Below, piece after piece: positions 1 to 5,558 of a stretch of 5,558 nucleotides of DNA; within the stretch, counting starts at the first letter, position 1, and every line of letters begins with the position of its first letter. The notes below the pieces were generated by a model, which was not told the origin of the DNA, searched no databases, and saw only the letters and a list, made by a program, of their open reading frames with translations. Source of the DNA: Clostridia bacterium (lineage in GTDB: Bacteria > Bacillota > Clostridia > Oscillospirales > Acutalibacteraceae); contig CAAFMR010000115.1 in the NCBI GenBank assembly GCA_900764115.1, positions 1 to 5,558 of the forward strand, given 5' to 3'. A program made the position numbers and the translations under genes.

Positions 1-1
1 A

Positions 2-49
2 CCCACAAAAGGCGAAAAAATCTATTTTATAGTCCTACCACAAAGGTGA
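2..49 (+). CDS. possible C-terminal tail of an upstream + strand gene (very weak)
   Basis: Frame 2 is open from the left edge and stops at TGA 47-49, encoding a 15-residue tail that ends GEKIYFIVLPQR. The G-x-x-x-x-F-x-x-LP ending resembles the last beta strand of a histidine-kinase ATPase domain, but this rests on about ten residues and may be chance. The stop codon falls inside the left arm of the terminator hairpin, which is unusual. A competing reading is frame 3, which ends at TAG 30-32, a more usual 11 bases before the hairpin. The upstream gene could also end before position 1. Confidence 0.2.
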   Translation, partial: PTKGEKIYFIVLPQR

Positions 50-76
50 GTCCTTATGGGACTCACCTATTTTTTT
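44..76 (+). terminator. Rho-independent terminator of the gene left of the window
   Basis: A perfect 10-bp stem (AGGTGAGTCC at 44-53 with GGACTCACCT at 59-68) closes a 5-base loop. It is followed on the + strand by A and then seven T residues (70-76), with a further T-run at 78-81. No T-tract is present on the - strand side, so it acts rightward and serves a gene entering from the left. Confidence 0.88.
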
Positions 77-173
77 GTTTTCTTAATGTAGTCAATAGTT
101 GATTATGCGAATTTCAAAGCGAAACCCATACGTCAATTTGCGGGTAAAACAGATTCTACAACTCGATATATGC
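77..173. other. AT-rich intergenic stretch without a recognisable gene
   Basis: Between the two terminators I see no ORF with a ribosome binding site, no tRNA fold and no convincing promoter. An open frame starting at 99 runs through the next terminator and into the 3' end of the opposing GH78-type gene, so it is not credible. Low G+C separates this stretch from the GC-rich genes to the right. Confidence 0.6.
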
Positions 174-204
174 AAAAAGAGGAACCGATGCGGTTCCTCT
201 TTTT
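174..204 (-). terminator. Rho-independent, probably bidirectional, terminator of the GH78 operon
   Basis: A perfect 14-bp inverted repeat (AAAAAGAGGAACCG at 174-187, its complement at 191-204) closes a 3-base loop. Each strand ends with five T residues, so it can stop transcription from either side. It lies 30 bases past the GH78-type stop codon at 235 and is the natural end of the leftward operon. It would also catch rightward read-through past the terminator at 44-76. Confidence 0.92.
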
Positions 205-234
205 CGTATGGTTGCTATTTGTATGAAAAAGGCA

Positions 235-2364
235 CTAAGCACTCGGTAAAGACTCGGCTATACTGTCCGGCTTTTCCCCCAGCACATACCGATGATAGAA
301 ATACAACGGCGTAGCTGACCAGCCATGGCACAAACTGCCTGCTTGGTCGAAATCCTCGGCGCCCCGTTCGGTTTCCCAGAAGCTGGTGGCTCCCTGCAGC
401 AGCATCCGCCCCCATACGGCGGCAATATCCTCCAATATCCATTGCTTGTAGGCTCCGGGGGCAGTCATCAGCGCATCGTATTTGAAGATACGGTAGCTAA
501 GGCTGATGGGGATCAGCGCATCGGTATCGGCGGAGAGCGTTTGCAGCAGGCGGCAGCACTGAGCGTCCTCCGGCACCCCGGCGCAGAGCATCAGCGCCTG
601 TGTCAGCTCGGCATAATGCCGCAATCCGTCCGCCTCCCGATAGGTGGCATAGGCGCCCCGCTCCTCGTCCCAGAACGTGGCAGCGGCTTGCGAAAGCTGC
701 GTATAGCGGCGATGGTAGACAGCCGCTTTTTCCGCTTCTCCGATGCGCACGCAAAGGCGGGACGCCGCCTGCAGCGCCAGCAATAGCCAAGCCAGCAACG
801 GCGCATCCTCCCGGGCGTCTGCCGTCGGGGAATATCCATCCAGACCGCTGCGCCATTCATAGAAATTCCAATAGGCTGCACCGGAAAACGGCGCTGCCGG
901 ATCTTCGCGCGCGAGGAAGGTCTCCAGCAGGCGTTCCATCACCGGAAACAGCTCCCGGACAAACGGCACATCCCGGCTATAGGTAGCGTACTCCTCCAGC
1001 GCGACAACAAAGCTCAGCGAGAAGGTGGGAATTGTGATGGGCACCTCCGCCGGAAAGCACAGCTCCAGCAAGCCATCCTCCCGCAGCCCCTCTGCCATCA
1101 GCTGCAGACAGGCGCGGGGAAAGGCGGTTTCACCAAAGGCGAAATAGCCACACAGCATCTGATTGCGGGAATCCATCGCATACATCGCCTGCTCCCGCCA
1201 CGGGCAGTCCTCGTAATGCTCGTGCATACACAGCTCCAGCGTGCGGCGGCTGACGGCAGCAATACGATTGTGCAGCGTGTCGTTCCCGTGATACAGCGGA
1301 CGGTAGCGCACCGGATAGCGCACGGGCCGCAGCCCCGCATAGTGCAGCGTGCAGGCATGGGCAAAAATCAGCAGCATCACATAACGGCACCCGATGCGCT
1401 TAAAGTAGTGGGTGAACCGCTGCCACCCCGCCTTAGCGTAATATACGGCAGCAAACTGCCGTCCGCCGATGCTGCTGCGCACCCGCAGATCGTCCAGATG
1501 CTCGCCGAAGCCGACGAGAACCTCAGCCTCCTCCGGCAGAGTCAGCTCCAACTCTAACAGCCCGGACTCCTCCCGCTCCAAATCCAGCAAAAAGTACAGT
1601 CCATCCCCCTCGACGCTCCGGAAAGCAACCCCCTCCTGCCGGGGGAGCCGCACGCCGGTGTCCGCGCCCAAATCTCTGGCACGGCGCGCCGAAAGAAACG
1701 CCTGCTGCATCCGGTCGCCACAGGGAGCCTGCCGGTTTTCGTCCCGGAAAACGCCCTGCGCCCGGAGGGCGGCTGCACACGGTGATTGTATCTGTAGGTT
1801 TTGAATGGGACGGGGGCGCAGCGGCGGCGCATAGCCTGTTTCGAAAGCCGTATCCCAGCCGGCGTCGGCTGCATAGTCGGGGGCAAGCCACCCATCCTCC
1901 TGCCGGGCATCATAACGAAAGGAAAAGGACAGCTGGGAGGACAGGCGCTCCACGGCGCCGCTGCGGTAAGCGGGAGAAGGACGGCAGCGGGTGGCTGTGC
2001 CGCTGGCTGCAAGACACCCCTCTTCCCCGACGACAGCAAACAAAAGACCGGGTTGCCCCCGGCGATAGACCGAGCTGCTCTCCCCCTGACAGTAGCCGAG
2101 GATACACAACACATTGACGCCGGGGTGCAACCGGTCGTTGATATCTGCCTGCTCATACACCTTGTCGGCGGGATAGTCGGCGTATTGGGACAGGGGTATG
2201 TGCTGTCCATTGATAAAAGCGGCGAACTGGGAATCGGCGCTGATATACAGCTGTACCGCCGACTCTCCCGACCAGGAAAACGACTGCCGGAATGCGGCAT
2301 ATTGGTTCGGTTCCTCTGTGGGCGCCGTCCAAATCCAACGGGCACAGCTTGACCAGTCTTTCAT
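235..2364 (-). CDS. compact GH78-type alpha-L-rhamnosidase-like glycoside hydrolase
   Basis: A 709-residue enzyme expected to remove terminal alpha-L-rhamnosyl-type residues by inverting hydrolysis. No signal peptide is visible, so it is probably cytoplasmic. Residues 1-115 form an N-terminal beta-sandwich-like region (WIWTAP near 10-15), about 250-350 a second beta-rich domain typical of GH78, and about 360-690 the (alpha/alpha)6-barrel. The signature is D386-C-P-W-R-E391, then D398. The spacing matches Asp567, Glu572 and Asp579 recalled for Bacillus RhaB, with E391 as the likely general acid. E664 in GATSFWE is the candidate base, followed by H680-G-W-S. The usual CPQRDER is altered to CPWREQ, so substrate specificity is uncertain. 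The protein ends about 26 residues after HGWS and lacks the C-terminal beta-sandwich of larger members, which run to about 900-1000 residues. ATG 2364 was chosen over TTG 2391 because AGAGGA (2373-2378) sits 8 bases upstream. It is the second gene after the AraC-type regulator. Confidence 0.88.
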   Translation of the reverse strand: MKDWSSCARWIWTAPTEEPNQYAAFRQSFSWSGESAVQLYISADSQFAAFINGQHIPLSQYADYPADKVYEQADINDRLHPGVNVLCILGYCQGESSSVYRRGQPGLLFAVVGEEGCLAASGTATRCRPSPAYRSGAVERLSSQLSFSFRYDARQEDGWLAPDYAADAGWDTAFETGYAPPLRPRPIQNLQIQSPCAAALRAQGVFRDENRQAPCGDRMQQAFLSARRARDLGADTGVRLPRQEGVAFRSVEGDGLYFLLDLEREESGLLELELTLPEEAEVLVGFGEHLDDLRVRSSIGGRQFAAVYYAKAGWQRFTHYFKRIGCRYVMLLIFAHACTLHYAGLRPVRYPVRYRPLYHGNDTLHNRIAAVSRRTLELCMHEHYEDCPWREQAMYAMDSRNQMLCGYFAFGETAFPRACLQLMAEGLREDGLLELCFPAEVPITIPTFSLSFVVALEEYATYSRDVPFVRELFPVMERLLETFLAREDPAAPFSGAAYWNFYEWRSGLDGYSPTADAREDAPLLAWLLLALQAASRLCVRIGEAEKAAVYHRRYTQLSQAAATFWDEERGAYATYREADGLRHYAELTQALMLCAGVPEDAQCCRLLQTLSADTDALIPISLSYRIFKYDALMTAPGAYKQWILEDIAAVWGRMLLQGATSFWETERGAEDFDQAGSLCHGWSATPLYFYHRYVLGEKPDSIAESLPSA

Positions 2365-2372
2365 AGAATGCT

Positions 2373-2378
2373 TCCTCT
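2373..2378 (-). promoter_or_regulatory. ribosome binding site deciding the GH78-type start
   Basis: AGAGGA on the - strand lies 8 bases before ATG 2364. The TTG at 2391 that opens the longest frame lies upstream of this site and would place it inside the coding region, so the shorter 709-residue product is preferred. The 45-base gap between the two - strand genes holds no terminator hairpin and no convincing -35/-10 pair, which supports co-transcription with the regulator. Confidence 0.8.
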
Positions 2379-2409
2379 CTTTTCTATCCAAATATTCTTA
2401 TAGCGCCCG

Positions 2410-3225
2410 CTACCGGGTGATGGCTGCCGGAGGCTGCCGCTTGCGGGAGCGGTACTCCCGGGGAGAACAGCCCGCCGTGCGCCGGAACATCTTGCCAAAA
2501 TAACTGGGGTCGGAAAAGCCGCAGGTTTCACTGATTTCGGTGATGGGTAACGCGGTGGTTTGCAGATACTGCTTGGCTTTGGCGATACGGATACGCAGGA
2601 GCGTCTCCATAATGGAGGAGGCGCTGTCCCGCTTGTAATGGTGGCAGAGTGTGTACCGGTTCATGTGCATAGCGGCAGCAATATCGTCCAGCGTCAGCGG
2701 GCGGGAAAAGTTGTTTTCCAAATAATTATCCACCTGATGCACCAGGGAAAAATGATCGGACAGCAGGTCGGAAAGCAGCTCATTGACCAAAGAATACGCC
2801 GCCAGGGACCGCTGCACCGGATCGCTGTTATTGTGGCAGCGCTCGTCCAGCTGGCGGCAGGCGGCGGGCAAAAACGGCGGCACCTCAAACAGCAGCCAGG
2901 ACTTGACCTCATAGAAGGTCAGAACTCCGTCCAAGCCGAAAAAGGAAAACCAGGCGGTGACAGGCAGCTCATCGCCATACCGGATATAGGAATGGGGCAT
3001 ATGCGCCGGGATAAACGCACTCTGCCCCGCCTTCAGGATGCAGGTATGGTCGTCCAGGGTCATCAGCAACGCCCCCTCCTCCACCCAAATAAATTGATGG
3101 ATGAGCCGTCCATAGGGGCAATGGATATCCTCTTGCACATAGCAGTAATTGACAGCGTTGAGCACGCAGGGCAGGCAGATCTGTTGGGTATATACGGTAC
3201 GGTTATGATTGGTCTCCAGAAACAT
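2410..3225 (-). CDS. AraC-family transcriptional regulator with cupin-like sensor domain
   Basis: A 271-residue cytoplasmic DNA-binding protein that probably senses a sugar and controls this locus. Residues about 20-115 have the pattern of an AraC-type cupin ligand-binding domain, including GQSAFIPAHMPHSY at 67-80. Residues 161-260 form the DNA-binding domain with two helix-turn-helix units. The first is around LTLDDIAAAMHMNRYTL (177-193). The second is ITEISETCGFSDPSYFGKMF (228-247), ending in the family's SPREYR (254-259). ATG 3225 is preferred: GGGAGGA (3236-3242) lies 10 bases upstream, whereas the TTG codons at 3255 and 3252 precede that site. It is first in a two-gene operon with the GH78-type enzyme and diverges from the GH42 gene, a common arrangement for a local activator. 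Self-regulation through the shared promoter region is inferred. The inducer is unknown. Confidence 0.94.
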   Translation of the reverse strand: MFLETNHNRTVYTQQICLPCVLNAVNYCYVQEDIHCPYGRLIHQFIWVEEGALLMTLDDHTCILKAGQSAFIPAHMPHSYIRYGDELPVTAWFSFFGLDGVLTFYEVKSWLLFEVPPFLPAACRQLDERCHNNSDPVQRSLAAYSLVNELLSDLLSDHFSLVHQVDNYLENNFSRPLTLDDIAAAMHMNRYTLCHHYKRDSASSIMETLLRIRIAKAKQYLQTTALPITEISETCGFSDPSYFGKMFRRTAGCSPREYRSRKRQPPAAITR

Positions 3226-3235
3226 AACGGCAATA

Positions 3236-3242
3236 TCCTCCC
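3236..3242 (-). promoter_or_regulatory. ribosome binding site of the AraC-type regulator
   Basis: GGGAGGA on the - strand is a strong Shine-Dalgarno match, with a rather long 10-base spacer before ATG 3225. It overlaps by two bases the distal arm of a possible leader hairpin (3241-3275), so folding of the leader could hinder ribosome access. Confidence 0.75.
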
Positions 3243-3275
3243 AGTTTAACAACAATTTCCCGTTGAAATCGCTGG
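3241..3275 (-). promoter_or_regulatory. possible hairpin in the regulator's mRNA leader
   Basis: On the - strand CCAG (3275-3272) can pair with CTGG (3244-3241), TTT with AAA, and CAAC (3265-3262) with GTTG (3253-3250). Together these give about 11 bp with two bulges and an 8-base loop, ending at the ribosome binding site. An alternative inner pairing, ATTTC with GAAAT (3255-3269), is mutually exclusive with the CAAC/GTTG helix. The stem is weak and could be chance; on DNA the same symmetry could instead be an operator. Confidence 0.3.
3255..3269. promoter_or_regulatory. inverted repeat over the GH42 -35 box, candidate operator
   Basis: ATTTC (3255-3259) and GAAAT (3265-3269) form a perfect 5-bp inverted repeat with a 5-base spacer. 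It covers the TTGAAA -35 box of the rightward promoter and lies in the transcribed leader of the leftward one. A protein bound here would block GH42 transcription directly. The repeat is short, and AraC-type proteins more often bind direct repeats, so the assignment is tentative. Confidence 0.3.
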
Positions 3276-3291
3276 TTTTATCTCATATAAT
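3263..3291 (+). promoter_or_regulatory. sigma-A-type promoter of the GH42 operon
   Basis: TTGAAA (3263-3268), a 17-base spacer and a perfect TATAAT (3286-3291) give a near-consensus housekeeping promoter. The predicted transcript start is near 3298, leaving a leader of about 35 bases before ATG 3334. Its -10 element overlaps that of the opposing promoter. Confidence 0.88.
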
Positions 3292-3295
3292 TATA
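3286..3295. promoter_or_regulatory. shared palindromic -10 element of divergent promoters
   Basis: TATAATTATA is its own reverse complement, so it contains a perfect TATAAT on each strand, the two overlapping by two bases. Each lies exactly 17 bases from a -35 box on its own strand. The whole region is symmetric about the point between 3290 and 3291. Confidence 0.88.
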
Positions 3296-3318
3296 CCGTA
3301 AACTTTTAGTTTTGTAAA
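3290..3318 (-). promoter_or_regulatory. sigma-A-type promoter of the AraC-GH78 operon
   Basis: On the - strand TTTACA (3318-3313), a 17-base spacer and a perfect TATAAT (3295-3290) form a near-consensus promoter. The transcript should start near 3283, giving a leader of about 58 bases before ATG 3225. The -35 box lies inside the 5' leader of the GH42 transcript. Confidence 0.85.
3300..3312. promoter_or_regulatory. inverted repeat in the leftward promoter spacer, candidate operator
   Basis: AAACT (3300-3304) and AGTTT (3308-3312) are perfect inverted repeats around TTT. They lie between the -35 and -10 of the leftward promoter and just past the start point of the rightward one. The copies of GTAAA at 3298 and 3314 also form a direct repeat, 16 bases apart. 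Either could be a binding site, but AT-rich sequence yields such patterns by chance. Confidence 0.25.
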
Positions 3319-3333
3319 GAGGGATATGCAGAA

Positions 3334-5355
3334 ATGGAGAAAAAAGCAGCACTTAAATATGCAGAGTTTCCCAAGCTGGGAGCTGCGTACTATCCGGAAT
3401 GTTGGGATGAGGAGCAGCAGATTGCCGATGTGGAATATATGAAAAAAGCCGGTATCACGGTCGTGCGTATCGGTGAATTTGCCTGGAGCCAGATGGAGCC
3501 GCAGGAGGGGGACTTCCGATTCGCCTGGCTGCGGCGGGTGATGAACCGGCTGGCGCAGGCGGGAATCGGGGTAATTCTGTGTACCCCCTCTGCCACACCG
3601 CCCATCTGGCTGGAGGAGATGGATCCCACTATGATGCGCCAGGACGACGGCGGCCGCACCATGCAGCACGGCAGCCGCCGCAACGCCTGCTCCAACAACG
3701 AGACCTACCGATTTTATGCCGCCCGCATTGCGCAAAAGCTGGGGGAAAAATTCGGCAAGGACCCGCAGGTGCTGGGCTGGCAGGTCGACAATGAAATCTA
3801 TCTCAACGGGAACGGCTGCTTTTGCGCTACCTGCCGCGCAAAATTCACCCGGTATCTGCGGGAGCGATACGGCACCATTCAGGAACTGAACCGGCGGTGG
3901 GGGCTGTCCACCTGGAGCCAGACCTATGACCGCTTTGACCAGGTGCCGCCGGCAACCAGCTATGTATGGCACAACCCCCATCTGAAGCTGGAGTGGCTGC
4001 GGTTCAACAGCCTGTCCCATGTGGATTTTATCCGGATGCAGGTGGATATCCTCCACCGGTATACCAAGGCGCCGGTGGGAACCGACGTAGTACCTATGTC
4101 CGCTATCGACCATGCGGCAATCGCGGATTTCACCGACATACTGCAGTTTAACCACTATACCAATGAGGATGAGCTGGAACAGGTCACCTGGTGGTTTGAC
4201 TATATGCGCTCCCTCAAGGATCGCCCCTTCTGGGTGACCGAGACCTCCACCTGCTGGAACGGAGCCACCTACCCCCTTGCCGGGCTGCGCCCGGAGGGGT
4301 TCTGCCGCGCCAATTCCTGGCTGCCCATTGTGCTGGGCGGCGAGGCAAATATGTATTGGCTTTGGCGGCAGCACCGGGCGGGGCACGAGCTGATGCACGG
4401 CTCGGTGCTGCAAGCCTCCGGTCAGCCGATTTATGCCTTTGGCGAGGTGGCGCAGACCGGGGCAGAATATCATCGGGCATCCGCATTCCTGACGGCGACA
4501 ACGGTGGTGGCGGATACCGCTATTATGAAATCAACCCTCAATGAGCAGATGTTTGAATTTCAGCCCATCGCCCCGCCGGTGCGGGATGGCGGGCTGCCGG
4601 TGGATCGGGAAATCCATCGGGCGGTCACCCGGGCGGGTATCCGACCGGACGTTATTGCGCCGTCCAAGGATTTGTCCCGTTACCGGCTGCTGTTTACCCC
4701 CGCCATGATGACGCTGGAGGAGGGCGATGTGCGGGAACGGATCGTCCGCTGGGTCGAGAACGGCGGCACCTGGGTGGTCGGACCGCTGACGGATCTGCGG
4801 GACGAGCTGGGAGCGCATTACCCCGACCGGCAGACCGGCTCGCTGGAAAAGCTGATCGGCTGCCGCCTGATCCAGCAATGCACTGACCCGAAGCACTATC
4901 TCACCTGCCGGTGGACCCAGAGCGGCGAGCTGTTTCAGCCCCAGCGGTGGTTGGAGCTGTTTGAGGCGGCGGGAGACGCCGAATCGCTGGTTGAGGTGAC
5001 CCAGGGACACACGGCGCTGGTGGGCAAAAGCCTGCTGCTCCGCAAGCCGTATGGGCAGGGCACCATTCTGGTGCTGGGCACGCTGCCGGCGCCGGAGGAT
5101 CTGGCACGCGTGATCACGCTGGCGGCAGCCATCAGCGGGGCGGAACGGCTGGAGCTGGAAGGAACGGTCGCCGCCGCCCACCGCAAGGGGGAAAACTGCG
5201 AAGGGCTGGCGGTGCAGGAGATCGGCGGCGCAGCGGCAGCGGTACGGTTCAACGGACAGCTGACCGACCGGCTGACTGGCGAGACGTTTGAGGGCTGCGC
5301 GCCGCTGGAGCCCTATCAGACGCGGATTCTGGAGCGGACAGAAACGACGGAATAA
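3334..5355 (+). CDS. GH42 beta-galactosidase-family glycoside hydrolase
   Basis: A 673-residue retaining glycosidase, full length for the family, expected to cleave terminal beta-D-galactosides or, as some GH42 members do, alpha-L-arabinopyranosides. No signal peptide is visible, so it is probably cytoplasmic. Residues about 11-390 form the catalytic TIM barrel, opening FPKLGAAYYPECW. The acid/base is E154 in GWQVDNE and the nucleophile E303 in FWVTETS. C119, C162, C164 and C167 match in spacing the structural zinc site recalled for Thermus A4 beta-galactosidase (Cys106, 150, 152, 155). Residues about 391-590 resemble the glutamine-amidotransferase-like trimerisation domain (LLFTPAMMTLEEG at 452-464). 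Residues about 605-668 are the small C-terminal beta domain. ATG 3334 is preceded by AGAGGG (3318-3323) at 10 bases. The ATG at 3326 is out of frame and too close to that site. It leads the rightward operon, with the next gene 13 bases after its stop. The exact substrate is not determined. Confidence 0.95.
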   Translation: MEKKAALKYAEFPKLGAAYYPECWDEEQQIADVEYMKKAGITVVRIGEFAWSQMEPQEGDFRFAWLRRVMNRLAQAGIGVILCTPSATPPIWLEEMDPTMMRQDDGGRTMQHGSRRNACSNNETYRFYAARIAQKLGEKFGKDPQVLGWQVDNEIYLNGNGCFCATCRAKFTRYLRERYGTIQELNRRWGLSTWSQTYDRFDQVPPATSYVWHNPHLKLEWLRFNSLSHVDFIRMQVDILHRYTKAPVGTDVVPMSAIDHAAIADFTDILQFNHYTNEDELEQVTWWFDYMRSLKDRPFWVTETSTCWNGATYPLAGLRPEGFCRANSWLPIVLGGEANMYWLWRQHRAGHELMHGSVLQASGQPIYAFGEVAQTGAEYHRASAFLTATTVVADTAIMKSTLNEQMFEFQPIAPPVRDGGLPVDREIHRAVTRAGIRPDVIAPSKDLSRYRLLFTPAMMTLEEGDVRERIVRWVENGGTWVVGPLTDLRDELGAHYPDRQTGSLEKLIGCRLIQQCTDPKHYLTCRWTQSGELFQPQRWLELFEAAGDAESLVEVTQGHTALVGKSLLLRKPYGQGTILVLGTLPAPEDLARVITLAAAISGAERLELEGTVAAAHRKGENCEGLAVQEIGGAAAAVRFNGQLTDRLTGETFEGCAPLEPYQTRILERTETTE

Positions 5356-5360
5356 AGGAG
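5355..5360 (+). promoter_or_regulatory. ribosome binding site of the third rightward gene
   Basis: AAGGAG begins on the last base of the GH42 stop codon and lies 8 bases before ATG 5369. This near-ideal signal fixes the start of the partial gene. The 13-base gap leaves no room for a promoter or terminator, so the two genes are almost certainly on one transcript. Confidence 0.9.
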
Positions 5361-5368
5361 AGAAAGGG

Positions 5369-5558
5369 ATGCTGGTCTCACAGGTCCAGACGGTTGGCGG
5401 TGTGCCGACCCTGACGGTCAACGGGCAGCCGATTGCGGCGGCGGCATACATCACCTATTTTTGCGATCAGGCGCACTATCGGGATTTTGCGGCGGCGGGA
5501 TACCGGCTGTTTTCGGTGCCTATATATTTTGCCGGGCAATCCGCCAGCAACTGTGTGG
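5369..5558 (+). CDS. N-terminus of a probable glycoside hydrolase, cut by the window edge
   Basis: Sixty-three residues are visible and the frame is open at the right edge. The start is supported by AAGGAG 8 bases upstream. The sequence reads like the first strands of a TIM-barrel carbohydrate-active enzyme. GVPTLTVNGQPIAAAAYITY (11-30) resembles the opening 'name, value, own property' strand seen in GH2/GH42/GH5-like proteins. RDFAAAGYRLFSVPIYFAG (38-56) resembles the following helix and second strand. From memory, similar N-termini occur in uncharacterised proteins next to other hydrolases, but I cannot name a family. No hydrophobic signal peptide precedes the motif, so a cytoplasmic location is likely. 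Close coupling to the GH42 gene suggests a joint role on the same imported glycan. The catalytic residues lie outside the window. Confidence 0.9.
   Translation, partial: MLVSQVQTVGGVPTLTVNGQPIAAAAYITYFCDQAHYRDFAAAGYRLFSVPIYFAGQSASNCV

Noticed and set aside
99..314. 71-codon + strand frame near the left edge
   Set aside because: It runs through the perfect terminator hairpin at 174-204 and into the 3' end of the GH78-type gene. I see no ribosome binding site and no recognisable motif.
1554..2345. 263-codon frame on the - strand inside the GH78-type gene
   Set aside because: It is an overlapping frame of the same strand with Ser/Pro/Arg-rich translation and no family features. The 709-residue frame carries the GH78 signature.
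2402..2411. Small palindromic stretch AGCG-CC-CGCT at the end of the regulator gene
   Set aside because: The arms are only 4 bp and no T-tract follows on the - strand, so it is not a terminator between the two - strand genes.
2560..3249. 229-codon + strand frame opposite the AraC-type gene
   Set aside because: It is antisense to a regulator with two intact helix-turn-helix units and has no domain of its own.
3326..3442. ATG at 3326 opening a short frame that overlaps the GH42 start
   Set aside because: It lies only 2 bases after the AGAGGG site, too close for normal initiation, and its 38-codon product has no recognisable features. ATG 3334, 10 bases away, gives the full GH42 protein.
3283..4473. 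396-codon open frame on the - strand, opposite the GH42 gene
   Set aside because: It is antisense to a clear GH42 coding region with all catalytic residues. It also spans the divergent promoter, lacks a family signature and has low-complexity Pro/Gly/His-rich composition. Long antisense frames are expected with GC-rich codon use.
4531..5454. 307-codon open frame on the - strand, opposite the GH42 C-terminus and the next gene
   Set aside because: It crosses the GH42 stop codon and the strong ribosome binding site of the following gene. It is rich in Arg, Gln and Pro with no recognisable domain, so it is a shadow of the real frames.

Overview
The window is a compact carbohydrate-degradation locus. 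It most likely comes from a GC-rich anaerobic member of the Bacillota, of the gut Clostridia / Oscillospiraceae type. The reasons are AGGAG-type ribosome binding sites, consensus TTGAAA/TATAAT and TTTACA/TATAAT promoters, intrinsic terminators with T-tracts, and glycoside hydrolases of the GH42 and GH78 types under an AraC-family regulator. The genus assignment is inference; no rRNA or other marker gene is present.

Layout. Positions 1-234 are AT-rich (about 37 % G+C by hand count) and hold no complete gene. They carry a + strand terminator (44-76) for a gene that ends at or before the left edge, and a perfect hairpin (174-204) that terminates the leftward operon and looks bidirectional. The leftward (-) operon has two genes: an AraC-family regulator (3225 to 2410) and, 45 bases further on, a compact GH78-type alpha-L-rhamnosidase-like enzyme (2364 to 235). 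The rightward (+) operon begins with a GH42 beta-galactosidase-family enzyme (3334-5355). Thirteen bases after it starts a third gene (5369 to beyond the window), probably another TIM-barrel-type glycoside hydrolase, of which only 63 residues are visible.

The two operons diverge from a 108-base region (3226-3333). There, two near-consensus promoters face away from each other and share one perfectly palindromic -10 element (TATAATTATA). Both have exactly 17-base spacers, so the two -35 boxes lie symmetrically around one centre. Only one RNA polymerase should fit at a time, which would couple expression of regulator plus GH78 to that of GH42 plus its partner.

No protein seen from its start has an obvious signal peptide, so the enzymes probably act in the cytoplasm on imported oligosaccharides or glycosides. 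A substrate carrying terminal alpha-rhamnosyl-like and beta-galactosyl (or alpha-L-arabinopyranosyl) units, such as fragments of rhamnogalacturonan I or plant glycosides, would fit, but the sequence alone does not fix the substrate. No transporter is visible; it may lie beyond the right edge. I see no mobile element, CRISPR array, tRNA or rRNA.
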